Source of the DNA: Larimichthys crocea
Lineage: Eukaryota; Chordata; Actinopteri; Sciaenidae
DNA: 64,000 bases
Direction: 5' to 3'
Assembly (NCBI RefSeq): GCF_000972845.2
Contig: NC_040018.1
Location: forward strand, 3,081,632 to 3,145,631
Shown: piece by piece, positions 11,401 to 26,400 of the stretch
Numbering within the stretch: the first letter of the stretch is position 1
Layout: each line of letters opens with the position of its first letter
Notes under the pieces: generated by a model
The model's input: the letters and a program-made list of their open reading frames with translations, nothing else
Told to the model about the DNA's origin: nothing
Database searches by the model: none
Position numbers and translations under genes: made by a program

Positions 11401-14400
11401 GTGTGCATTAAGCATGATTGCTAATCTCCATCCGCTTTATCTGTGAAGTCATAATGAGTTTTTATAAAAATGTCACTTTCACTTGAAAAGGCAACTATCT
11501 TTAGCAATCTGAAGTGGGGGCACTTCATCATGCCAGGACTAAAGGTACTTATATATACAGTATAATGCATACAGGGCTTTAGACCTGCTTTGTTACTGAA
11601 GTATTCTGATGATTTGTATGTGTTTTCAAACCTTCATAACAATCACTTTGTCTATTATTGTTCCTGTAGCTGCACTTTTTTAGGAGCATTAAACCAATCA
11701 AAGAACTACTGTATGGCTGGACGATTTGTTTCCTTACTGTTAGTATTATTATTAAGAAAAACTTATTTTCTTAGATAAGTAGTGATATATTTGATTACAA
11801 CTAAAGAGTGGAGTGTTTGGTATGCACTCAGTGGAGCTGCACCACCCACCCATCTACCCACCATAACCTTCTGTGACTGATTACTGAAAAAATTACAATC
11901 CAAAGAAACATCATTCAGAAGCCTTTTGCCTGAATATGTGGCCGTAAAGTATAGCATGCACATAACATGGGAGGGAGAAATCTATGTGTGCATCTGTGCA
12001 AAGCAAACTGTTCAGTATACACCAATCAGCCATAACTTTACCACCGACAGGTAAATAACATTGATTATCTCGTTATCACGGTACCTGTCAGTGGGTGGAT
12101 CCTATCAGGCAGCAAGTGAACATTTTGTCCTCAAAGGTGACGTGTTGGAAGCAGGTTTAATGAGCAAGCATGAAGTTTTGAGTGACTTTAACAAGGACAT
12201 AATTATGATGGCTAGATGACTGGGTCAGAGCACTGCAGCTCTTGTGCGGTGTTGCCGGTCTGCAGTGGTCAGTACCTATCAAAACTGGTCCAAGGAAGAA
12301 AAAGCAGTGAACCAACATCAGGGTCAGCATGTATGGTACGATCTAATAGATGAGCAACTATAGATATTTCCTTTCACATCACGTGGATGGTCAGGAGTGT
12401 GTGCGGCGCTTACCTGGGGAACACATGACAGTAGGATGCGTTGTGTGAAGAAGGCAAGCCGGTGGAGGAAGTGTGATGCTTTCAACCTTGGGTCCTGCCA
12501 TTCATGTGGATGTTACTTTGACATGTACCACTTAAGCCCAGGTCACTTATAGGCAGACAGGGGTATTTATTTTTTCTTATTTCTTATTTATTATTGTATG
12601 TAGCTCTCCGGTGTCCAGAGTTGCCTGAAAATAAATATTGTTGAGATGATGGAGTTACCAAGGGCTAAACGGAAGCTCAGAGGGGATAGGGCCTTTTCTA
12701 TTGCTGGTCCTAAATTGTGGAATGACCTCCCGTTATGCATTAGACAAGCCCCTTCACTGTCCATTTTTAAAACATGTCTTAAGACCCATTTTTATTCCTT
12801 GGCTTTTAACCCAGCATGAGACTCTGTTTCTGTTTTTGCTTTAATATTATTTTAACATTGTTTTATCGTTTATTATTGTTTTTATATTGTTCTTTGTTGT
12901 ATATGTCTTATTTCATGTTCTATTTTACAGCACTTTGTGTCAGCTGCAGCTGTTTTTAAAGGGCTTTATAAATAAAGTTGAGAGTTGAGATGTTGATACA
13001 ATGCTGCTTCAGTATATATAAAATAATTGTAATGTATCACGAAACTTAAAACTTAAACATGATGACATTGCGGACCTGTACATGAGGAAATTTTCTCTAT
13101 CAGGACCTCTTGAAATCATAATTGACTACCCCTGACCTAAGCCATCTAAGCATTGTTGCAGACCATGTCCACCCTTTCATAGAAACAATATCCCTTGATT
13201 GCAGTGACCTCTTTCTGCAGGATAATGCACCCTGCCACAAAGCAAGAATAGTTCAGGAATGGTTTGAGAAACACAACGACGAGTTCAAGGTGTTGACTTG
13301 GTCCCCAAATTCCCCAGAACTCAGTTCAATTAAGTATCTTTGGAATATGCTGGACAAATCTGCGGAGGCCCCCACCTCAAAACTTACAGGACTTAAAGGA
13401 TCTACTGCTAATGTCTTGGTCTCCGATACCACAGCACCACAGAGTGGAGTCCATGCCTCAATGAGCCAGGGCTGGTTTGGCAGCAAAAGCGGGACCTACA
13501 CAATATGAGGCAGGTGGTCATAATGTTGATCATGGCTGATCTGTGTATTGTGGCATTATTAAAAATCAACTTCTCAAATGTTTTCATGGCCAAACAAGTA
13601 TTATTAGTATTAATAAAACATAATGAAGATTTACATTTTTTCAGTGAGGCCGTAAATAATCCAAAAAAAGATGAAAAACAGTCTAGTCTGAATTATTCGA
13701 ATACATAAATGCCAAATATGTATACAGTGTAAGTAAAGTTGCAAGAGAGATCTGAATAAAGAAAAATAAAAAAGAAAGATAAACAGACTTGGTTATGAGT
13801 GAAATGCATTACCACTTCACATACACAGAGGATGGAGCATATGCCAGCTGTCTTAGGGTACACCCTGGACATCACAGGGCATATAGAGACAAACTACTAT
13901 TTATGCTCACATTCGCACCTGCAGGCAATTTAGAGTCGAAGATAAACCAGAGAGAGCCCACGCAGACAAAGGGGGAACATGCAAACTCCCCAGGTGAGGT
14001 TCAAACCCAGCATCTTCTTGCTTCAATGCTTCAATGCTTCAGTACTAACTATTGAACCACTCTGCTGTATATATAAACATAAAATGTCAGAAAACTTATA
14101 ATACAAATAAAACGGTGTCTTCTTTTTTTTTCCAACTTTGTTTATTGAATTTTCAAACACATAAATGACAGCTATAAGAAAGCAAGTATCAAGTTTCTCA
14201 TTATCATTATCACTAAACCCAGATAAAAACAAATAATTTACAAGACACTTGTGTATAAATATATAAACAAACAATAGTAAAAAAAAAATAAAAACGGTGT
14301 CTTCAATCAACTTCAAGTCATATTTCGTAATGCCTTGCCTTGATTTGAATATGACGCACCAGATCAAAGAAGGAAGGAGTGTCAGACTGATCGACTGCTT

Positions 14401-17400
14401 AAAATACGTTTTGTTCACTCGTCCTCATAAATATTTATGTTTCCATCAGAGTGTATTCCACGAAGAGGTGGGATACACACATTCTTGCAAGGTTTGGTTC
14501 AGGCTAAAAATACACTAACATATGAGCCCCCAATGCGTAGTCACCGGTAAATGTTGTGTGAGAAGGTTTTGTTGGTGGCAGTGATGCAGATAGAATTAGT
14601 TATTTACAGAGATTCAGAGCATGCATAAACAAACAGAGTGCAAGAATGACTTGTTATTTACAGAGCAGATGGGCACATAATGGAAAATTACTCCGCCTAA
14701 ATGCTGCATATACATGACAGCAATGTATATCCCCCTAATGCAGTGTGATTACAGTGTCGTGTATGTATTTTCCCATCTGCACTAAATACAAAGAAAAACA
14801 CAGACATTAGATTGCTGCTTTGCTGTTTTTTTTATGTTTTTGCAGATTTGGTTAAATTGTGCACAAATTGTCCAAAAACCACGTGGGTACAAATGAATGT
14901 TCTCGAAAACCTATTATAGATGACTTCATTTCATTTCACTTGGCTCTCACTGAATTAATTTAGTCTGTGCTGATAATGTTTTGCAGAGTCGTGGTGACAT
15001 TTACGAGAAAAAGAGACAAATTGAAAAAAACACAAGTAGAATGACTTGAGTCTGAACATCCAATCCTGTGTCAGTGTCTAGCTGACACAGGTTTAAAAAT
15101 ATACTTTTCATTCAGTTGCATACGTCTGTAGAGGTCTGTCGTGAAGCCGCTCTACAGTGTGTGTAAGAGATGGGAGTAAAAATCCTCTTGCTCTGCTCGA
15201 CTCCCCACATTATACTGTACATATATCGTAGCACTGACCCGCCTGTCTGAGCCTGTGTTGGACTGTGTGACTCTGTGACAGCTGAGGGAGTTAATGGGAG
15301 CAGAAGGTGGACGAGAATTAAATATAGGACGTGAATGGTCAACTGAAGGGGCTACTGGAATTTGGTTTTGGAACCATGCCAACGTGGTTTAGGGTGCAGT
15401 CATTTATGTGATATCTGATCTTTACTCTGCCTCAGTTGTGTCCTGGGTGTCTATAGCAAACTTAAGACATCAGGCTGTTCATATGCTAGGAGCTTACTGG
15501 ATTTACTTAACAACATCTAAGACTATATTGTGGAAAGATTCCTCAGTTCTGTATTTAAATGATTTTATATTAATAACAGCTCTTCTTTGGACATCAGATG
15601 TGTTTTTTTGCAGGCTCAGTACGAAGCAAAGGCAGCCACAGAATAATGAAGAGCACTGCTTGTCTTGGTCATGCGTTTGAGGTTTTAGATTAGCCTGTAC
15701 TGCCATAATTACACAAGTCTTCACTTGAGTGTAAATCCACTGGGAACAGGACAGGCGGACAGAAACTCAGTATGACCTGCGATCCCTTCAAGATAAAAGA
15801 CACTTCTCTAATCAGAAAGGTGCCTGTGTGGGGATCTCAATTAATCGATTAAACTACTAATTAACTGACTGATTGTTGCAGCTCTACAGTAAGCACTAAA
15901 CTGGTGTGACACTTTTTGCCACCTTATTACATGTCTATGGTATCAGAAGATCAAGTGAAATATACTTTTTAATAAACAAAGTCATTGATTGTTTTGCCTC
16001 TTTTCCTTTTTTCAGACAGGACTGTTCAAGTTGTCTGATGAGGAGTTTTTTATTCAACCTCTGGAGAAGTTGAACGATGAGACCTCGGCACCACAAGCCC
16101 ATGCCATCTACAAACGCCATGCGTCCCCTCCGTTCTTGACTCCATACGTACAGCACATCTCAGGGAAACAGGCTCTCAACGGCACATGTGGAAATAAAAG
16201 TAAATCTCACCACACACAGACACATATGCACACATATGCATGTGTAAAGTGACGCTTAAAAGTTTTATAATAAGTTATCTGTCCCTTTAAAACTTCATAA
16301 TAACATGTATTCAGACAGACGATCATTCAGTATAAGTAGCCTATATTATGCCAAATCTTATGCACTAATAAGACATAAGACATCGAGCACTGAATGACAA
16401 GAATGAAGATCATGACTGATAACATTTTTTTGTCTATCTCATGAGTCTGTCTGCAGGTAATAAGCTACAGAGGTCAGACGAATAAAAACATTGAAGCATA
16501 GTAGCTCATAAATTATCTACTTACAATTCTGATTAGGTTTAATTGACCCTGAGAGAAAATTGGGAAGTTCAGCAACCTAGAAAGATCACAAAGATGTGTT
16601 TTGAGCTTGGTAATACTTTGGAATTTGCACAAATTGATAGTTTTAACGTGTGTTAAAGGACCAATCAGGCTCGTGAAACTGCTTACAGAAAGAAATAGAA
16701 CAAGTACACTGAATCAGTGCAATTGCCATGGCCAGATACACACAGTAGTGGGCTGACTACAGATGCAGCCACCTGGAACTGGATGGATGGATGGAAACAA
16801 CCCCGGTGTCGACTGAAAGGAATGCAAAGAACACTGTTGCTTTTTGTGGTTACAGTCTTCTTACAACCAAACCACTTTCACACATAGACAGTGTAAAACA
16901 TAGATGTCGTATCCATGACGTCACCCACAGGTTTCTGAAGTGCCATATCTGAAGTTCAGAGTGCGGTGGCTCTAAGATGCTCAAACATGTGGAGCGTAGG
17001 TGGAGCTAAAGTGGGCTGAATAAATCCTGCTGAAACGATCCACCTGTTACAGCACCCACCTATCAAAGCATGCTACGCTATGCAAAACTTTAAGCCTTAG
17101 TATAATTTAAATAGGTGAGTTCTAAAAAAATTCAACCTCAGTGCAGATGTCATGAACAAAGAAATAATCTATAGAGATTAAAACTGTTTTTTGTACCAAC
17201 ATGTTTATTTTTGCTGTGAAGCTGGACATTTGAACATGGGGGCTTATGGAGACTGACTCATTCTGGAGACAGCCTCAAGTGGACGTTTGAGGAACTGCAG
17301 TTTTTGGCTTCACTTCACAGCCACAGAGGTTGCCACTTGCATGACTGAGGTGGTAGTAATGCCACTTTTATTTTCAGCCATGCTTGTTGTTTTATCACGT

Positions 17401-20400
17401 TAAAATTATACCTGTATTATTGTGAATGATACAATATGGCACACCCCTATTCACTATTTTATATTTAGGGTTTAGTGTTTAGAGATAAAATAACCAATGG
17501 CATGCTTCAATTCATTATTGCCCACAGTGGTTTGCAAAATTTCCCACACTTGCCTGATAGACGCTGCTTTATTACCAATCCCGAGCTGAACGCACTTGCT
17601 TTTTTACAGCAATGCACTGTGAACAATAAAATAAAATAATTCTCATTATGAGAAAAGAATTAGCAAGCCACAGCATCACTTTAAGGTCGGAACACAGAGG
17701 ACTATAGGGAAACATCATCCTAAAAACGGATGTTTTCTTTTCATTGCAGATTATTCCTTGAGACTGCTGTAGGCTAAAATGATGAAGGATGTTATTTTTA
17801 GGTGTGTTATTCCTTCAAGAACAGACACAAAACAACCATCCATTGTAGGTGAACACACACACGCAAGTGAAACTAATTCCCCGTCATTTGTTATTTGAGC
17901 ATTGGAATAACACCTGCTGTGTCAACTTGATGTTTTAATAAGGAAAGGAAGAATAATAAAAGCAGAGGGGCCATGTGCAGGTGTAGGTCTTGATCCAAGA
18001 AAAACAGAGGTAGACTAGAGTGCTGGCACACACTGTGCCTCAGTAAGAAAGTTTTAAATGTCTATTTCTGTCTCCCGTCTCCAGATTCACATCAAAGTTT
18101 TGAAGATATTGAGAGACAGCGGGAGAAGTGGGAGCACCGCCAACAGAGAAGAAGAAGGCGAATTCGTCAACGCTCAATCAGCAAAGAGAAGTGGGTCGAG
18201 ACGCTGGTGGTGGCTGACCCCAAAATGGTGGAGTATCACGGGAGCAAAGCTGTGGAAAGCTACGTCCTCGCTGTCATGAATATTGTAAGTATGTGACATT
18301 CACAGTAACATTCACAAAAGCATTTCCATTTCCATGCATGAAAATTCATGTTGTTTGAATTAAAGGTTAATCAACAATTTCAACCTATTTGTTGCTCCTC
18401 TCCTGCTCAGAGTTAGATGGGAAGATTGAGACCACTCTAAATATGAATGTTGATCCAACAGGCAGTTAGCTTAAAGACTGAGCTCAGGAGGTACCTTCGA
18501 TTCCTGTAAGAATAGGAAGCCCATTCTTACATCTTGATGCTAAACACCAGCAAATGAAGAAAGCATCTTCATCATTTTGACTTTTGACACACTTATGGTG
18601 TGTTGCATTATTTATTACAAATAAACCACAAGCCAACTGAGAAACGTTTGTGTGTAAATATAGAAACACTGGAATTAAACTGGAGTTAAGATGCAGCAGA
18701 GGTTTGGGGCATACACTAATACAGATGATGCACATGCCTGAATGTGTGATTTGCTTAGGTGTGATCACCGTGAATAATTTTAACTAATGATGCCAATTTG
18801 TATATGCTGATACCCGAGTCAGAAATTGGTGTGTCTGAAAGTTCAGAAGGTCGACGTTTTTACTGTGCTGTTTATATAATTATTCATTTTGGTTTGATTG
18901 GTTATGCACTATAGGATTAGCTTTTACAAATGACTATGATACAAAATAACCACATAGGTGAAAGTGTAGATAAAATGTAGATATGCAGGATTAAAATTGC
19001 ATTGACATGCAAATCATCTTGTCGCCAAGCAGTGTGGAGTCCACATATTTGATTTTCACGCTTGTTCTGAAGGGCACATACATGCCCAAGCCTGTGGTGA
19101 ACTTTGCATTCGCTTTATGAACAATGCAAAAGGGAATATTAGTTAAAAGTTTTATGAAATAATTGCCAGACGCAAGTTGTTTTTTAATTAAAAACAGAAT
19201 GCAATGATCTATAAATCATATTTACAATGTAAATATTTAGTCCAATAATATGTGCTGCCTGGCTTCAGTCTCCTCTACCACTGTTGTGATCTCATCTCTG
19301 ATCTCAGCTTTGCTTTTCTCTTTTGGTCCATGGTTATTTCTGAGTAAACTGATAATTTATGTAAGCATTATATAAGGTACATGTATCTATCTATAGATCA
19401 TGGGTGCGTAAGTTACAAATGAGCTTTAACAAGGTTTATTTTATGCAGAACAGAAGCACGCCGTCAGAAATAATCTTAAGACTAAGAGCAAGACCAGCTA
19501 ACCTGCACTTAAAGCTGCCTCTTGCAATCAAGGAAGTGCAAAAAATACCCAAGCCTTTAAGGAAAAAGGTCAAACGGATCCCCCAGAGGCAAATCATTTT
19601 AATCCACTGTAACTGGTTTTGTGAAATATACTTTTAGTGGTATATTTAATAAATGGATTCTTGTACTTTGATATGGCATGAGGGTTGTGGTGAGGCCATT
19701 CTGATGGAGCACAAAGGGATCACGATGGAAATAAGTCCTGGCAATGTCGTACATGCTGTTTGTGTCTTTGAACTTTTGTCAGACTAAAACAATCTGAGAA
19801 CATTATAACACATAATAAATAAGATCCAATCTGGCGTTTTCCATCCTTGTGTCACGTAACACAAAGAATGGATTAAACTTTCCTCATCTATCTTTTTTTA
19901 AACCATGACTCCTCAGCCTTCCACAATCAATGTTATTACTACCTCCTACTTAGAGGTTAAGTAAACTGACTCCTTATCTGTTATTGATTAGCACATAAGA
20001 GTCTTTTTTTTCCAAAATACAGTCATGTCTGCTCTGACTGCAGCTACTGGAAGGGCTTAGAGGAGAGAATATCAGGAAGAGGAATTCACTGACAGAGAAG
20101 CCCACGGATTAACTGACTTAACAGACAATAATACACGGAGGAAGCAGCCATTATTTCCCACATCCTCTCTTGGTTCTTTTTTGGAGTCCTTTACACTCCT
20201 GCTTTGAACTCTAAAGCCCCAAATGATTCGGTTTTGTGAAAACAATCTTGCACAGCATTGAGGGAAACAACCTCTTACCCGTGTCCAAACAATAAGTAAT
20301 GGCATCATCTTCCTCAGCCACCAGCTGCTCCATTGTCTCATCACCGACGCTGTCTTGAAGTTGACAACTTCACAAGAGGTTCATATTTTTGTATTCTGCT

Positions 20401-23400
20401 GTACTGTATGAACCCGGTGGTATGATTTACAGCCAGGGTGGTCATGCTCAGCAGAAAATAGACCCCGACTTCCTTTCACATGGTGATCCTATGGTTAATC
20501 ATTGTATTTTCCATTGGATATTTATTATAACTAAACGTTAACAAACAAACAGGTCACATGGACATAAAGATGGATGCAGTAGAAAGCCTAAAAGCACCGC
20601 TTACTCTTACTTTTCAATGTACAGCATGTACTGTAGTTTTAGAGGAAACAGCACATTGTTCAGAGAAAATAAAATCCATCTTTAAATAGCTGCAGCTAAA
20701 TTTTTATTCTCAAGATAAACAATAGAGGAAAGTGGATAAAGACAGGCTGAAAACGTATTTAACTAGTTTTTGATGAAGTTGATTCAGCTTCGATATTTGT
20801 GCCTCGAATAGCTGTGAATGAGCTCCACTATGAGAGGCAACGGCTCTAAACAAAGTTTGATGAATTAAGTCCTTTGTGTGTCGAAGCTGTCTTCTGGCTG
20901 AAGTGGCTCAGCTACACAACTTGTACAGAGGATTTAGTGTGGACAAGAACAAAAATGAAAGGAATCTGACCAATATTTTATGAGTACTGCTTCGAAAACT
21001 CTGTGTGTAGTAACTGGACTGTCACCAGACTCGAGTGATTATTTATTAAAGCGGTTATTTTTAATCACAGAATAAGATACTCCCTCTCTCTTGCAAACGT
21101 ATAAACTTATAAACACTTGCTTGCTTTTGCAGATTACAGCATCACGTTAGATTCTATTGTTGTGTCGAAATGTTGATGGAGCGACATGAATTATGAAGCT
21201 TGCATATTAAATGAATGACAAATGAACTGCATGAATTATTGAGTAGAATGGAGCCAAATCTAATGTGTCTGTATATACGGCATGTCTGCCTTTTATTTGA
21301 TAGTGGACAAATGATGTGTGACAGTAAATAAACCCCTCACTTCCTAATGTCAAGGAGAAACTATGGGGGCCATGAAACATGTAGAGAAATGCAAAAGTGT
21401 TTAGTTTGTCCCTTATGGGCTACTGTGAAAACACAGCAGACTCTGTAGAAGAGGACCTGCAGTGTCTGTAGATATAAAAAAGTCTCATCCTAATTAAAAC
21501 ATATTATATTCAACTTCTGCCATATTCTGTAAATAGAGCCCACTCCATCTTAACAGCATATTGTTCTTCTGTAGTGTGGATTAATGTATGCTTGAAATGA
21601 GATAAGTTGCCTGACGCGTTGACTGAATACATCTGAAGGCAAAAATCTGTTCAAAGCAGCCGCAGAAAAAGGGTGAGATCTCATTATGGTACGAATGAGA
21701 GTAAGGGAACAGACTGTTGCTTCTCAAAAGGTGTTCAGCAGGTGTATCACTTATTTTTACACATGAAAACAGGTCTGTGAAGATTCTCAGTTGTTAAATC
21801 TGGGCCAGCTAGAATTGGCTGTAGTAGATACGTGATCAAGATGTTTCACCTCTCATCCAAGAGTGTGTCTTCGGTTCTGACTGGCTGGTATTTAGCTTTC
21901 ATGGGATAGTTAACTAGGCCATTGTTTCTAAGTGGAAACCAAAAAATAAGTAAAAATCCTGCATGGTTTTATCACCACTGCACACTCGGCCAATCAGTGT
22001 GAAGCAGCCGGAGTCTTTGGAAAGTCTGACTCTGTTTTAAGCCTTTTGTTTGAAGCACCCTCACGCCTTTACATCCTTCCTTTTTCCAGCATGTTTATGT
22101 TTGTAGTTAGTCATTTATATGTTACTAATCTGCACAGTTTTGTTCTCCAGCTCCACCCCTGTTACCCTTATTACAGATTGTTACGATGTTAAACAGATCA
22201 GAGGTTCATCACTGTCAATCCTAATACAATGTTTTGTGAACAAATTGTGTTATAATTGACTAAAAGTGTATCCAACATAGCACGTCTGTGCTCTGCAGCA
22301 AGCAAAATGATGCTATTTTTGTGTAAATCAATATCCATCCACACACGTCAGAAATACAGTCTGTGATACACTTGTTATCTGCGATGAAAAGCGATAAGTG
22401 CTGCCAGTCTCACACTTCTGTAAAATTTAATGAGACCTTCATCATAATGGATCAACAGTTCACTTGCTCTGTAAGGTTTATAATGATGTTCACAGCCTGC
22501 CTCTCACAGTTTCACGGTTTTCATTTCTTGTTTCTCACCATGACCTTGAACCTTCCCTGTTCTGCAGTAATCGACTCCTTACTGCTTTCTGCCCTTTATA
22601 AAGCAGTTCTCTGGATTGTCCTATACCACCTCGACTCAAGACCATGACTCCCTGTCAACGCTGTAGTCTTATTTAAATGCAATCTCAGTAATGTTGTTCT
22701 GTAGCTTTTGATGACAAAAGGAATTATTTTTGGGTTTATGCTGCCAGTTCACGTTAGCTGAGCACAAAGTATAAACTCAAATGGATTGTGTAATGTGTTG
22801 ACATTTGTGTAGGATACTACAACAAAATTCCATTGGGTTTAAATTGATGTAATTACACAAAACACAAGAAAACGGACTCAACAGAACCACTTTCAGACAA
22901 GAGCTTGATTCAAAAAACAGTTCAATACACAGGTAGTCGATCAGTAATGAGGCAAACAAACCAAGCAAGGTCAAACAAAACAGGCAGAGATCCCAAAAAC
23001 AAACAAACACAGGAAACACCACAACACAAGGGAAAAGAAGACTTAAAGGTGTAAAGACAAACTGGCACCAAGTCAGAGGAAGACACATTAAATACACTCG
23101 AGAGGGGAGGATAACAAGGGGACAACAATCACCGACAGAAAACACAGAAAGTAACAAAATAAAATAAGAAACACTGAATACATGAATAACTGAAACAAAA
23201 CCCTGACCTAGGAAGCAGAGTGGGATTTATCGGTTGGTTTATTTTATTGAAAATATGACTGTAATAGTCTAAACATTTTCAGTGAAGTAGGACGATGGCA
23301 TAGAGTGACTGTGTATAACCTTGTCATATTTATTACACTGCCATAAATCACTCTGGCTCAGCGATCACTCAATATCCATCAATCAATATCTTCTGTAAAT

Positions 23401-26400
23401 GTTAATGAACATTACAGGCAAAGGCAACATTTTCCAATTAAAGCCATTGGTTTCATGTTTCTGTCTGCTATAGAGGCTGAGAAATAAACAATTAATTTGA
23501 CGTTTTTAAAATTTTTACATTTAGGTTGTAGGAGGTCACAGAGGTCTAAGCACTTATACCATGTGGAATAAATGGCTCTAAAAGCTGAGGAGCTGAATTG
23601 TTAAAATGCGAGGTGGATCTTCAGAGGTCTACTCACTGTTTATACAACCAGAAGGACACTTGGATGTCTCGGGCTTCCGCCAAGGCCAATTATCCAGTCT
23701 TCTATGATATGCAAATCTGCAAGCACAATCACTATTTACTGTTTGTCTGCGTTACAATGGACCTCATCATCTCACAATGCTGATGAAAGTAAAAAATAAC
23801 TTATGTATCCAGCACGTAATTTGGATCCTTGACCGCTTATTCCTCTGAGTTTCATGAAAATCAGGTCAGTAGTCTTTCTGTAATCCTAGACAGACAAACA
23901 AACGGTATAGAAAGAGATGAGTGAAGAGATCCTCCTGAATGAAACTAGGTCATTTTATTAAATTGATTGATGCATAAAAGGATTAAATGAAATGAAGCTA
24001 AAAAGAAGATAAAAAGATTTTGTGAAAGAACAGAGGGAAGAAGAGCTTCTCAGTTTTCTTTATGAGCACATGTAGAAGTGAATGCATTGGCCATGGAATG
24101 AAACAACTTCCAGATTCAGATGCCGGTATAATAGCTTTGACATAAAACATAACATATGACATTATGACATAAAAATATGTGCGTACTCTTACAGGTGGCA
24201 GGTCTGTTCCGAGATGCCAGTATTGGAAACGCAATCAACATTGTGGTTGTTCGACTCATCCTACTGGAGCAGGATGAGGTAAAAACATGTTTGTTTGTTT
24301 GTTTGTGTTGATAAAATGTGTTTCATTGTCATCTGTTTAAAACAGGTTTTAATTCTCCAAGGCGTCCTGAGCAGAATGCAGTAATTATGTGATGAAATCA
24401 AAAGCAAAAACAAAATAATTCCTTTCAAACTAACGCACAAAGCCTTTATCACAAACTATGTCGTGCAGTTGAAGTTATTGCGGCACCTCACTTGAGTAAA
24501 AAGTTAAGTTACGTTAACTTTAAGGCTATTTTGCTACAGTTAGTCAGATGACAGATAGTCTTGACTATATTAAACAGATCACTGGTTCAGCACTGTCAAC
24601 GTTTTTTGAAGAAATGGTGTTATAACTGACCAAAAACTGATCCAACAGACTACATCTATTCAATTCAATTCAGTTTTATTTATATAGCACCAACTTGTAA
24701 CAAGAGAGATACAGATGCACAGCAGCAATGAAATGTACAGTATATCTGTAAACTTTATTGGAGATATGATTAAAGGCAACAATATATGTAGTGGATGTTA
24801 AGCGTCAGGAGGCGCTGACCCCGGCACAGCCACTGTTCATAAGAACCTGAGAGATGAGAAAGCACAAAAACTGTGGGGGAAGAAGCAATGGGAGTGTGTG
24901 CAGATGGAGAGAGAGAGATAGGGAAGAAGAGAAGAGCTCAGTGCATCATGAGAAATCCCCCAGCTCGTCCTATGGTAGCCTAACTAAGGGATGGTTCAGG
25001 ACTCACCTGAAATGTCATTAAAGCATTGTAGATAAATGTTTTCTTTTCAGATGAAAGTAAACTGAATATCAGCAGATTAGCTGTGAAAGGTTTTTATGAA
25101 GAAAAAAAAACGCTTTACATAATCACATCCATTCAACTCAAAAGTTAGACAGAGCAGATAAAGAGATGTAGATGTGAATGGAGCAAATAAACACAGCTGG
25201 AGCTGATATAGGTGATACAAATGAATTATTACTATGACAGAAACAAAAAACAAAACATATTCTCATGTGCATAACCAAGTATTCTGCTCAACATCTGTAC
25301 TAATTGACAAACATATGCAAAGAAACAAATCCTGGAATGTGTACGTTTGTACAAAATACAGAAATCTATTGCTGATAGGGTTGATGTGAGAACAAAACTG
25401 TACAGATTAGTAACATATCAAGTTCTGATCTGTTTCCTCTATGTTCTCTTCTCTTCATCTCAACGTGACCTGTCGAGAACAGGACGACTTAAAGATTACA
25501 CACCACGCGGACAACAGCTTGAACAGCTTCTGTAAGTGGCAGAAGAAATTCAACATGAAAGGAGACGAACACCCACTGCACCATGACGTATCAGTCTTGT
25601 TGACCAGGTAACCAGGGCTGACTTTTCTTTCTCAACCACCGCAATCATGACTCCCAGGAAAGTCAATTCCTAATCACATCATTCCAGAGCAGTTATTGAT
25701 TTACTGATTTGGTTTCATTGCAGCAAGAAGAAGAGTAAACAATGCATGCGGCTGTCTCACACATACTGTTCATTTGTAGGCTTTTGCTTTGATATCAAAC
25801 AGTTGTTGTTTCACCATTTGATGACATGCAGAATAATAATCAGATTCCGCTTGGTGGATTAACAGCAGGCATAATGAATTTACACAGAAAAATAAATCAG
25901 TCCAGGTGATCAGATTTTTTACCAGTCCTCTTTTTTCTTCTCAGGTTTTTTTTATTTTTTATATTTCAGATGATGTGAGTCATGCAGGACTTGTAACCTT
26001 CATATCATTAAAACAATCTCACAGTACAAAGAGCAGTAAAAAAAAAAAAAAACAAGGTGATTATTGTTTATTTTTCTCATGCTGGACTGAAGAGGCAGTG
26101 TTCCAGCTCCAATCTGAGCACAAAAAGACTTTCTTTCTTTTTTCTTTGATTGATTTTTATTAACTTAACTTTTAGTAAAAAAAATAGTAACAGCAGAATT
26201 TCTCATTCTACCTTGTGAATCACTTTATCCCTGAAAGAAACAAAATCAACATTCACTATTTTCAGGCTCATATTAACAACACATGGCACATTTTATTGAT
26301 TGTCCTCACTAAATATTCTTGTAAATCATCGCCCATATTGATTAACCTATTCCTTAGCCTGCCGAGACCAAGCTTGAACTAAACCTCACATAACTGCCGC

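Larger units (their letters stand above)
6037..16015 (+). other. adamts7 intron 2 (10 kb, transposon-rich)
   Basis: The largest intron in the window. It contains a MITE-like element (7519-7943), an unclassified repeat (about 9880-10165), a Tc1-like remnant (12018-13547) with a LINE 3' end inside it, a reverse SINE-like copy (13845-14062) and a short repeat scrap near 15841-15895. The stretch 8500-9450 may be old repeat but I could not classify it. No exon-like segment was found. Confidence 0.75.
18285..24194 (+). other. adamts7 intron 4 (5.9 kb)
   Basis: It holds a scrap of a Tc1-like terminal sequence near 19175-19230, a repeat fragment near 21785-21960, one copy of a locally repeated sequence (22172-22290), a longer unclassified repeat (22790-23215) and a short repeat scrap near 23841-23905. 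The stretch from about 19230 to 21780 shows nothing I can name. Confidence 0.65.
24279..25482 (+). other. adamts7 intron 5 (1.2 kb)
   Basis: It contains the second copy of a local repeat (24563-24658), directly followed by a repeat of LINE-tail type (24659-25016). The rest has nothing recognisable. Confidence 0.65.

Noticed and set aside
13122..13508. A functional gene at the transposase-like frame
   Set aside because: It is only the 3' third of a Tc1-like transposase with altered catalytic-region residues ([11 protein letters not shown]) and missing N-terminal domains.
22777..23157. Minus-strand 126-codon hydrophobic frame
   Set aside because: It falls within an A/C-rich interspersed repeat; composition explains the hydrophobic residues.
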